Source: Candidatus Latescibacterota bacterium (GTDB lineage Bacteria > Latescibacterota > UBA2968). Taken from it: a stretch of 64,000 nucleotides of DNA. Shown in pieces: positions 44,881-52,398 of the stretch; the first letter of the stretch is position 1, and every line of letters begins with the position of its first letter. The stretch covers positions 124,001 through 188,000 of the forward strand of contig JAJEDY010000083.1 of assembly GCA_022821275.1 (NCBI GenBank). Direction: 5' to 3'. A model generated the notes under the pieces. That model was not told where the DNA came from. It searched no databases and saw only the letters and a program-made list of their open reading frames with translations. Position numbers and translations under genes: made by a program.

Positions 44881-45351
44881 TCAAAGCCCGCCCATCTCGC
44901 ACACAATATCAAACTCCTCCTTTGTCACCGGCTGAATTGACAACCGCTGCCCGCGCTGAACCACCTTCATATCTTTGAGCTTGGGATTGTTCTTGAGATC
45001 TTGCAGACTGACATAAGGCTCAAATGCTTTTGACCATTGCACATCAAAGGAAAACCAGCGCGGATCTTCTCTGGAAGCCTTCTCGTCGTAGTACTCATGC
45101 TGCGCATCGAATTGAGAGGGATCGGGATATCCCGCACGCACAATATTCACAATACCGGCAATACCGGGATTTTTACAATTCGACTGATAGAAAAGTGCCT
45201 GATCGCCTTTTTGCATTTCGTCGCGGATAAAATTGCGCGCCTGATAATTGCGCACGCCTCGCCAGTACCCAATCCCACTGGGCCGATTGCTCAATTCTTC
45301 AAAAGAGCACACATCGTACTCGCACTTTACAAGCCAGTATTTTGGGGCCAT
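44881..45351 (-). CDS. EVE domain protein (THYN1-like)
   Basis: A 156-residue single EVE domain: it begins KYWLVKCEYDVCSFEEL, has the GVRNYQARNFIRDEMQKGDQ stretch with FYQSN and ends with the typical LSIQPVTKEEFD. EVE domains share the PUA-like fold and bind modified bases in DNA or RNA. It starts 13 bp after a sulfatase gene on the same strand, so it appears to sit at the end of a peptidase-sulfatase operon, where its nucleic-acid role is unexpected. Confidence 0.9.
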   Translation of the reverse strand: MAPKYWLVKCEYDVCSFEELSNRPSGIGYWRGVRNYQARNFIRDEMQKGDQALFYQSNCKNPGIAGIVNIVRAGYPDPSQFDAQHEYYDEKASREDPRWFSFDVQWSKAFEPYVSLQDLKNNPKLKDMKVVQRGQRLSIQPVTKEEFDIVCEMGGL

Positions 45352-45364
45352 AGCATCCTCACAG

Positions 45365-46822
45365 TTATTGCGCGGCGTCTTTCCATCTCTGATAATTTGG
45401 CGACAGACTCAGCGCGCCATCGGGCTGCGGCACGAGTTCTCCATTTTGTCCTCTCGGATCGCCCCGGTTTTCATTCACCTCTGCCAATCGCCTGCGCCAC
45501 ATCGCGATGCGCGTTTCGTAAGCCGGGTCTTTGGACAATTCGCAGCATTCCAATGGATCGTCATCCAGATTAAAAAACTGTTCTTCTCCCGTGTGATGAA
45601 ACCAGATATACTTCTCGTGTCCATCGGTCACATATTGCATGCCGTGCTCTCTTGTATAGCACGTCGTATGCTCGCCCTGCACAAACGCACGCCACCCCTC
45701 GTCATCTCCCCGCGCAATATCCAGAAGAGACCGTCCATCTACAGACGCAGGTATATCGCCCCCGGCAGCATCGAGCAAGGTGGGCATCACATCGCGCAAC
45801 TCCACCGGATGATCACACTTCACCCCTCGCGCCACATCGCCCCATGTATCGGGATATTTCACAATAAACGGAATGCGTGCAGACCCTTCGTACGCATACG
45901 TCTTTCGCCAGTGGTGGTGGTCGCCCATCATATCGCCGTGATCAGATGTAAAAATAATCAAAGTATTGCGATATGCTTGCGGGTCCCGATGGCGCAACTC
46001 GTACAGCACGCGCCCAATCTGGTGATCGATAAACGTGATATTGCCGTAATATCCCGCGCGTCCCCTGTGTGTTTCAACATCGGAACGGTGCGAACGCGGC
46101 GCATTGACATCCGCGATCTTTTTATCAAACTCTGCTGCCCAGTCTCCCACAGCGGCTTTGGGAATATTGTCATTGTCAATATACATATCCCAATACGCCT
46201 GAGGCGCATCATAAGGCGAATGAGGACGTGCAAATGAAAGCCACATAAAAAACGGTTTGGTCGGATCGCGCTGCTCCAAAAATTTAATTCCCTCGCTCGC
46301 CGTCCAGTGCGTCGGATGCAAATGCTCGGGCAAATGACTGGGCCGCGCCATCCATGAATTCCAATCGATACTGTGATCCCGGTACCCGTAAGCACCTTCC
46401 TTGTGCTGCTCAAAAAACAAATGATAATCGCTGATAAAATTTCCCATCCGCCGCCCACTTTCATCCAGCACCATGTGGTGAAAACCATATAGCCTGCGCT
46501 GCGGGGCATGGTGCATCTTGCCCACAGCCTGCGTGTGATATCCCGCCGCTGCGAGTTCTCCCGGCAATGTCGCCGGATATTCCAGCGGGTGGCTTCCCGT
46601 CATTGTCAGCCGCCCGTGATTCCATTGATCCATCCCCGTGATAATCCCCGCACGTGCAGGCGTACACGATGGCACCGATGTATAGGCGTGGGGGAAATGC
46701 GCTCCCCGTTCGGCCATTTCATCGAGATACGGCGTCTCCAGCGCCGGATGCCCATCACACCCGAGGCAATCTCCGCGCTGTTGATCTGTCGTAATCAACA
46801 ACAAATTAGGTCGCTCTGACAT
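45365..46822 (-). CDS. Sulfatase (formylglycine-dependent), type 3
   Basis: ATG 46822 gives 485 residues beginning RPNLLLITTDQQRGD. The active site is CTPAR at 53-57 with Cys53 as formylglycine precursor, and other metal-site residues are in GKMHHAPQ, FARPHSPYD and FTSDHGDMMGDHHH. The protein has no signal peptide. It resembles choline-sulfatase or phosphonate monoesterase-type members by its DQQR opening, so the ester could be of either kind. It follows two dipeptidase genes with an 11-bp gap. Confidence 0.9.
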   Translation of the reverse strand: MSERPNLLLITTDQQRGDCLGCDGHPALETPYLDEMAERGAHFPHAYTSVPSCTPARAGIITGMDQWNHGRLTMTGSHPLEYPATLPGELAAAGYHTQAVGKMHHAPQRRLYGFHHMVLDESGRRMGNFISDYHLFFEQHKEGAYGYRDHSIDWNSWMARPSHLPEHLHPTHWTASEGIKFLEQRDPTKPFFMWLSFARPHSPYDAPQAYWDMYIDNDNIPKAAVGDWAAEFDKKIADVNAPRSHRSDVETHRGRAGYYGNITFIDHQIGRVLYELRHRDPQAYRNTLIIFTSDHGDMMGDHHHWRKTYAYEGSARIPFIVKYPDTWGDVARGVKCDHPVELRDVMPTLLDAAGGDIPASVDGRSLLDIARGDDEGWRAFVQGEHTTCYTREHGMQYVTDGHEKYIWFHHTGEEQFFNLDDDPLECCELSKDPAYETRIAMWRRRLAEVNENRGDPRGQNGELVPQPDGALSLSPNYQRWKDAAQ

Positions 46823-46833
46823 TTTGTATCCTC

Positions 46834-47919
46834 TCACTTTTCCCACACCGATTTCAACAACCGCACCCAATTTCCCGACAACACCTTTTGAATATCTTCT
46901 CGTGAATATCCGCGCCGTTTAAAAATGGGCACCAGATTCTGCAAATCGGCAATTGTATTCAAATCTCGCGGCGATTGTTCCTGGCCATATCCCCCATCTA
47001 GATCCGTCCCAATACCCGAATGATTCGCATTGCCAGCAAGCTGACACACATGATCGATGTGATCGACCACCGTCTCGAGCGTCGCCTTTGTGGTCTGCTC
47101 ATAACACGGCACGCCCCGCTTCCACTCTGGATCGAGCATCCACGCATCAAAAGCCGCGCCAATAACCCCATCGCGTTCTACAATTGCGCGGATCATATCA
47201 TCTGTCAACTGCCTCTGCCCCGGCGTCAATGCCCGGCAATTGTGATGGCTTGCAGCCACCGGTCCGTCGTAATAATCGAGAATTTCCCAGAAAGCCCGAT
47301 CGGTCGTATGCGTCAAATCCACAATAATCCCCGCGGCTTTGAGCGCGTTGAGCAATGGCCTGCCCCGATCCAACAATCCCCCTTCCGTCCCTGTCCCGTG
47401 GCAATAAGAACTCACGCCATAATGCGAAATACTCACCATTTTCAAGCCCAAATCCCGCCATTCGGACACCTGATCGGGATCGAGAATCGGATCGGCGCTT
47501 TCCATCGCCAGTACCAGACCGATGGGGGTATCTGCCGAAGGCTGTGCCCATGCCGCAACGCACGCGTCCAAATCCTCAGCCGTATGAATCTGCCGGATAA
47601 TCCCCCGTCGTTCCATCGCCTTATAAAAGGCATAATGCCCCATCCCGACACCGTGACATTGCGTCTGATCCCACATCCCCGTGCGCGTCCAGCGATCATT
47701 GGTATCAATACGCGACATCACCGTACCAAAAACAATCCCCACTCGCCCCCTGTGCAACTCGGGAAACGTGGTCGTACACGACCCAAAACTGCGCGTAGTT
47801 GGTTCCGAGTCGTGTACCCGCACAGTTGCGGCGGGCTGCGTGAGATCGCGGTTGACCTGAATCGCGCAAAAGGCGAGGTCTAAATGGCTATCGACAATAA
47901 AGTAAGTATGATCGGACAT
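46834..47919 (-). CDS. Membrane dipeptidase (M19 family), copy 2
   Basis: ATG 47919 starts 361 residues with the metal motif VDSHLDLAF (H-x-D). Further zinc ligands appear in AMESADP (bridging glutamate), DLTHTTDRAFW and AASHHNCRAL. M19 enzymes hydrolyse dipeptides, including those with a D-residue at the C-terminus, and some act on beta-lactams. Unlike renal dipeptidase it has no signal peptide. The start lies 1 bp from the stop of the first copy. The two copies share most motifs. Confidence 0.9.
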   Translation of the reverse strand: MSDHTYFIVDSHLDLAFCAIQVNRDLTQPAATVRVHDSEPTTRSFGSCTTTFPELHRGRVGIVFGTVMSRIDTNDRWTRTGMWDQTQCHGVGMGHYAFYKAMERRGIIRQIHTAEDLDACVAAWAQPSADTPIGLVLAMESADPILDPDQVSEWRDLGLKMVSISHYGVSSYCHGTGTEGGLLDRGRPLLNALKAAGIIVDLTHTTDRAFWEILDYYDGPVAASHHNCRALTPGQRQLTDDMIRAIVERDGVIGAAFDAWMLDPEWKRGVPCYEQTTKATLETVVDHIDHVCQLAGNANHSGIGTDLDGGYGQEQSPRDLNTIADLQNLVPIFKRRGYSREDIQKVLSGNWVRLLKSVWEK

Positions 47920-47920
47920 A

Positions 47921-49048
47921 TCATCCCCATGCCGTCGTAAAAAATCGCACCAAATTCCCATGCGCAAACCCCTTCACATCGTCTTCTCCATAGCCGTGAT
48001 CGCGCATGAGATTTAGAAAACGCTGCAAATCGTCAATCGTATGATAATCTGTGGGCGAAAGCTCCAGCCCAAAACCACCGTCCAGATCCGTCCCATAAGC
48101 CACGTGATCTGTGCTGCCAGTCAGTTCACAGATGTGATCGATGTGTTCGAGTACTGCTTTCATCGGTCGGGTTGCCGTGGTATAATGCGTACTCGGATCG
48201 TCCCAATTCCATGCAGGAGACAACATCTGCTCGGCAAAAACCATCCCAATTACGCCACCCCGGTCCGTGATCGCGCGAATCATATCATCCGACAAATGCC
48301 GCTGCCCCGGCACCAATGCGCGACAATTGCAATGGCTGGCATGCACTGGTCCCTTCCAATAATCGAGAATATGCCAGAAGGTGAGGTCTGCCGCATGCGT
48401 CAGATCCAGCGCAATATCGGTCTCAGACAGCGCGTCCATCAGCGCGTAAGCCGGAGGATATAGCCCACCCACCGTACCCGTGCCATGCCCATACGTATTG
48501 GCACCAAAATGCGTCAAAGACACAGAGCGCAGTCCCGCTTCATACCATTCGCCCACCTGATCGGGACCCAGAATCGGATCGGCGCTTTCCATCGACAAAA
48601 TAAGCCCTACGGGCGTATCTTCAGATGGATTCTCCCAGTCAGCAACACAGGCATTGAGATCTGCAACAGACTTGATAAATCGAATTTCCCCACACCGTTC
48701 CAGCGCCCGATAATACGCCAGATGAGATTGCCCACGCGCATAAGCCACATCCTGTGTGCGCACCGCATTGTGCGTATTATCATGTGGATTTTGCACGCGA
48801 CACATAATGGTCGAAAGCATAATCCCCACGCGTCCTTTTCTCATCTCGGGCAAACAAACAGTTGGCGTAAACCGCTTGGGCTGTGGTCCCTGGCGTTTCT
48901 CCAGCGAATCTGGATGGGTCGATAATCCCCCCACCATACTGTCTTCGCGCTCGCGCAACACATATACAGACTGCGTGAGGTCCCGGCGGTAAAACAGCGC
49001 ATTAAACGCCATATCGAGATGCCCATCAATAATCAAATATTCGCGCAT
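47921..49048 (-). CDS. Membrane dipeptidase (M19 family), copy 1
   Basis: The 375-residue protein starts at ATG 49048 with REYLIIDGHLDMAF, giving the H-x-D zinc site. The bridging glutamate is in SMESADPILG, and DLTHAADLTFW, ASHCNCRAL and GTDLDGGFG supply other conserved positions. It is the first gene of a four-gene operon (two dipeptidases, sulfatase and EVE protein). A TTG six codons upstream is an alternative start. Side-by-side duplication and divergence suggests two related dipeptide substrates. Confidence 0.9.
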   Translation of the reverse strand: MREYLIIDGHLDMAFNALFYRRDLTQSVYVLREREDSMVGGLSTHPDSLEKRQGPQPKRFTPTVCLPEMRKGRVGIMLSTIMCRVQNPHDNTHNAVRTQDVAYARGQSHLAYYRALERCGEIRFIKSVADLNACVADWENPSEDTPVGLILSMESADPILGPDQVGEWYEAGLRSVSLTHFGANTYGHGTGTVGGLYPPAYALMDALSETDIALDLTHAADLTFWHILDYWKGPVHASHCNCRALVPGQRHLSDDMIRAITDRGGVIGMVFAEQMLSPAWNWDDPSTHYTTATRPMKAVLEHIDHICELTGSTDHVAYGTDLDGGFGLELSPTDYHTIDDLQRFLNLMRDHGYGEDDVKGFAHGNLVRFFTTAWG

Positions 49049-49120
49049 ATTCAATATCCCATTCAAAGGGTTTGCTCGCTCACGAGTAACGTAGCAAGCA
49101 AATCGCTCAAGTGCAAGTAA

Positions 49121-49149
49121 AAAACCCCATCCAAGTAGGATGAGGTTTT
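49121..49149 (-). terminator. Rho-independent terminator of the small membrane-protein gene
   Basis: A 12-bp stem with one mismatch (49121-49132 and 49138-49149) with six T residues on the minus strand lies 54 bp after the stop of the 76-residue protein gene. T-rich sequence on the plus side may make it bidirectional. Confidence 0.85.
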
Positions 49150-49203
49150 ATTTTTGCAAAGGAAGGCTAAACACTGCGAACAAATGGCTTTCAATCCGCG
49201 ATT

Positions 49204-49434
49204 TTATTTTGTCATATCTTCAATTTCGTCCTGCACGCGCTTGCGCCACTCGCGGTCGGCATCGGACTCTTTTTTCTTTTGCACACGTCTTTGTCTATAC
49301 GGCTTACTCACGGGCTTATTTTCAACCACTTCAATAAGCGGACCATCTTTGCGATTGCGACGTTTCCAATACCGAAGGGATACCCAACACAGATAAATCA
49401 TTGCAGCGATAAAAATCAACAACTGTAGGGTCAT
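49204..49434 (-). CDS. Small single-pass membrane protein
   Basis: ATG 49434 behind TGGAGG gives 76 residues. One hydrophobic helix (residues 3-20, LQLLIFIAAMIYLCWVSL) is followed by a strongly basic and acidic tail (RRNRKDG, RQRRVQKKKES, WRKRVQDEIED). The shape is that of a one-pass inner-membrane protein with a cytoplasmic tail. I do not recognise the family. It is monocistronic with its own terminator. Confidence 0.7.
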   Translation of the reverse strand: MTLQLLIFIAAMIYLCWVSLRYWKRRNRKDGPLIEVVENKPVSKPYRQRRVQKKKESDADREWRKRVQDEIEDMTK

Positions 49435-49633
49435 GTAAGCCTCCATTTGCACAATTATTTCACTTCATAAAATATCACAAATAACAAGCCGCGTCAAGCG
49501 GTGAATTGTCCCAATTTGAGACATTTCTCAATTTGAAAATATGTACGTCTTTCTCTATTGTCTCACCCTGCAAATTCTCTTAACTTTTCTGTGTGTAACA
49601 TGCTCAAACCGCGCGAATCCAGAGGAATAATAC

Positions 49634-50980
49634 ATGTCCCCACTCCACTTAGCCAAAACTTGTGAACTCCACGTCCACCCCGGTGGATGCTTGACCGCCG
49701 AAGACCTCATAGAACTCGGCAAAAACCTTTACGAAGACATTGACTGGACGCCTTTTACAGACGCCTATGAAGAAGCTTATGGTATTCGCCCGGATCCCAT
49801 CGCGCTCTATCGCGATGCCATATCCAATCCAACCGCGGGACTTGCCAAATTTAAAGAACACTACATCTACACCGAAAAAGACGGGGGCGACTTTGGTCGG
49901 TTTAAAGCCAAATTCAACCTCATCATCAGCCTTTTGAAACACCCGCCCAAAAGACAGGAACTTCTGATCAAGGCGTTTTTCAAAGCACATGACCGACATT
50001 GCAAAGGAGGTATCACCTTTGTCGAATACCGTTGTAGCGGCGGTGGGGAAACGCGAGAGACATTCATCGACTTTCACAGCACAAATGCCCGAATCCTCTC
50101 AAACGCATCGCAAAATAACACAACCGCGCGTTACATCATCACCCTGCACCGCCAGACCGCACAACAAGACTACGAATGGGTGCAAGAACTCCTGGAGGAA
50201 AACCCCGAACTCATCTCCACCATCGTCGGCATTGACTTTGCCGACATCGAAGAAGGCTACCCTCCCAAAGACAACCGCGAACTCTTTCAGCGCGTCCACA
50301 AAGATAACCAACAACGCCCCGAACGCGCGCTCGAAATTACCTATCATGTGGGCGAAAGCTATTTTGACAAATCCCTCGAAAGCGCGATACGCTGGTGTCA
50401 CGAAGCTGCCGAAATGGGTGCCAGACGATTGGGCCACGCCATAGCACTCGGCCTCGACCCGGCAGTCGCGATTACACGCCGCCCCGATGCACATGTGGGA
50501 GAACTGGCCAGCGAACGCCTCGACCAGATCGCTTACGATCTCACCCACGCCTCAGAGCTTTCGGCTTACGATATCGAAGTGAACGCCAGCGCACTCCAAA
50601 TCGAACGACAAATCCTGAAAAATCGAGCGCCCAACGAAATAGTCGAGCGCCCTTACAATCCCCAACGCCTCAAAGAAATCCGCAACCGCCAGCAATTTGT
50701 TCTCAACCGCCTCACACAACTCGGCACAGTCATCGAAACGTGCCCAACCTCCAATCTCCGCATCGGCGGCGTGCCCGATCCCGCCCATCACCCCATCCAC
50801 ACATTCCTCAAATCAAACGTCAACCTCGTCATCGGCGCAGACGACCCCGGCATCTTCGACAGCCCACTCGCCAGCGAAATCGACTGGGCACTCACCCACA
50901 CCGATTGGACACCCGAGGCTCTGGACAAACGCCTCGGTGATCCCCGCCGATTTCAACTGGGGACCCTGCGCCTTTCATGA
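49634..50980 (+). CDS. Adenosine deaminase family protein
   Basis: The 448-residue protein has the deaminase signature in order: H-x-H at 13-15 (CELHVHPGG), a glutamate after the HVGESYF histidine, GARRLGHAI, CPTSNLRIG, and GADDPGIF with the metal-binding aspartates. It is longer than typical adenosine deaminase, with a charged insert near residues 300-340. Deamination of adenosine or a related purine is the expected reaction; adenine or modified nucleosides are alternatives. It overlaps the convergent ATPase gene by 6 bp at the stops. Confidence 0.78.
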   Translation: MSPLHLAKTCELHVHPGGCLTAEDLIELGKNLYEDIDWTPFTDAYEEAYGIRPDPIALYRDAISNPTAGLAKFKEHYIYTEKDGGDFGRFKAKFNLIISLLKHPPKRQELLIKAFFKAHDRHCKGGITFVEYRCSGGGETRETFIDFHSTNARILSNASQNNTTARYIITLHRQTAQQDYEWVQELLEENPELISTIVGIDFADIEEGYPPKDNRELFQRVHKDNQQRPERALEITYHVGESYFDKSLESAIRWCHEAAEMGARRLGHAIALGLDPAVAITRRPDAHVGELASERLDQIAYDLTHASELSAYDIEVNASALQIERQILKNRAPNEIVERPYNPQRLKEIRNRQQFVLNRLTQLGTVIETCPTSNLRIGGVPDPAHHPIHTFLKSNVNLVIGADDPGIFDSPLASEIDWALTHTDWTPEALDKRLGDPRRFQLGTLRLS

Positions 50981-52141
50981 AATCACATCACCTGCCCATA
51001 GATATTGTAGAAACACTTTCCAGGGCATAATGCGAATTGGGCCAACAACGCGTTCTGCCGTTTCATTGCAAACAACTATAGCTTTCCTCGGCGCGAATTC
51101 ATCGATAAATGCATGCATAGGTCGAAGAACCTTGTTATCTACCTGGCTTGTACCTTTGGCCTCGATTGCCACCTCGCCATTGCCCAGCACAAAATCAACC
51201 TCTAATCCCGACTTCGTGCGCCAAAAATGAACATCGTAATACAACACACTGTAAGAAGCGTGTGCCGTTAATTCGGTAAAAATAAAATGCTCAAACGCTT
51301 TGCCAAAAATCATGCCCTGGGCATCCTCCAAATGCCGTTTTGCAAGTAGTCCAGCCACACCCACATCAAACAAATAGAACTTGGGCGCTCTGGAAATAAC
51401 CTGCCTGCTTTGCCGTCTCTTAAAAGGTTCAACTATTTTGCCTAAAAGCGTATCGACGAGAATTTGATAATACTCTTTCACGGTCTTGGAACTCACGCCA
51501 CATTCTCGCGCAATATTAGAAAAGTTAGTCAGCTCGCCATGAGAGTATCCCATTGCATCGAAAAATCTGGAAAATGCCGGAATATTGCGCGTCAACCCCT
51601 CGTCAAAAACTTCTTCCTTGAGGTAGTCCTGCACATAAGCATTCAGAGAACGGCGATATTGCGTACTGGTAAAATGATCGGGAATCAGACCGCGATTCAA
51701 AATCCTCAGGAGATCCATATCGCCGTCAGGCAACTCATCTGTCACCAATGGAAACATTTCATATCGCCAGGCGCGTCCACCGAGCAAATTGGCCCGTCCC
51801 CGCTTGAGCTTTCGCGCACTGGAACCACATAAAATAAAACGCAGTCCCTTATTTTCTATCAGCCAATGCACCTCATCCAATAAAAGCGGCACGCGTTGAA
51901 CCTCATCCAGGATAATCGGATGTGCCAATAATGCTTCGGATTGTGCGAGAATTTGCTCGCGCAACATGGCTGGTCGCCGGCTGAAATCCAGCATCAAATC
52001 CGTCTTTAGAAAATCATAGACCAGACTGTTGGGAAACACCTGTTTGAGATATGTGGATTTACCCGTTTTTCGCGGTCCCCACAAAAAAGCCGACTGTCGG
52101 TCGGGCAAATCGATTTTTAAATGCCGAAAATAGTGTACCAT
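50975..52141 (-). CDS. AAA family ATPase with DUF4143 domain
   Basis: A 388-residue protein with Walker A GPRKTGKST (22-30), Walker B IILDEVQRVP (about 76-85), the sensor-like FILCGSSARK and a C-terminal DUF4143 nuclease-like part with DVHFWRTKSGLEVDFVL, which resembles the PD-(D/E)xK motif. Proteins of this class are widespread and poorly understood; they have been linked to mobile and defence regions. The start at 52141 lies in the second copy of a 31-bp tandem repeat and has GGAGGAAAG upstream. Confidence 0.88.
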   Translation of the reverse strand: MVHYFRHLKIDLPDRQSAFLWGPRKTGKSTYLKQVFPNSLVYDFLKTDLMLDFSRRPAMLREQILAQSEALLAHPIILDEVQRVPLLLDEVHWLIENKGLRFILCGSSARKLKRGRANLLGGRAWRYEMFPLVTDELPDGDMDLLRILNRGLIPDHFTSTQYRRSLNAYVQDYLKEEVFDEGLTRNIPAFSRFFDAMGYSHGELTNFSNIARECGVSSKTVKEYYQILVDTLLGKIVEPFKRRQSRQVISRAPKFYLFDVGVAGLLAKRHLEDAQGMIFGKAFEHFIFTELTAHASYSVLYYDVHFWRTKSGLEVDFVLGNGEVAIEAKGTSQVDNKVLRPMHAFIDEFAPRKAIVVCNETAERVVGPIRIMPWKVFLQYLWAGDVIS

Positions 52142-52195
52142 TTTGAACTTTCCTCCAAATTAGTTGAACCATTTTGGAATTTACTTCAAATTAGT
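52134..52195. repeat. 31-bp tandem direct repeat spanning the ATPase start codon
   Basis: Two adjacent 31-bp copies (52134-52164 and 52165-52195) match at 26 positions. Each contains, on the minus strand, an ACTAATTTG block, a GAAG or GGAG block and AAAATGGT with an ATG. Only the copy nearer the gene has a good ribosome site and in-frame ATG. The arrangement could be an operator or a recent duplication. Confidence 0.85.
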
Positions 52196-52229
52196 TTAAT
52201 GTCAAGACATAGATTATTGGTGTCCAAAC

Positions 52230-52245
52230 TGTCCGAAAACGGACA
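52230..52245. promoter_or_regulatory. Palindromic upstream activator site, probable bEBP binding site
   Basis: A perfect palindrome TGTCCG-AAAA-CGGACA, flanked by further half-sites TGTCC at 52221 and CGGACAC at 52261. It lies about 90 bp before a sigma54-type promoter, the usual position for an NtrC-family activator. The activator gene is not in the window. Confidence 0.75.
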
Positions 52246-52331
52246 CCACTGTATCATTATCGGACACTTGTGTGGGTACGTCAAATCCCTCTTTTCACTT
52301 AACCTGTTGAAAAATATACACAAATAATTTT

Positions 52332-52346
52332 TGGCACGGTTATTGC
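52332..52346 (+). promoter_or_regulatory. Sigma54 (-24/-12) promoter
   Basis: TGGCAC, a five-base spacer and TTGC followed by T match the sigma54 consensus, with GG and GC separated by the required 10 bp. Transcription is predicted to start near 52358, about 40 bp ahead of the permease ATG at 52399. Confidence 0.85.
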
Positions 52347-52398
52347 TAATAATAAAATAACACTTGATAGCCTATCTTATTTTTTTCCAGGAGGAACC

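Noticed and set aside
45248-46237. 329-residue plus-strand frame
   Set aside because: It is antisense to the third sulfatase, whose CTPAR site and metal residues are intact.
50975-50980. ADA and ATPase as one operon
   Set aside because: They are convergent and overlap by 6 bp at their stops, so they are separate transcripts.
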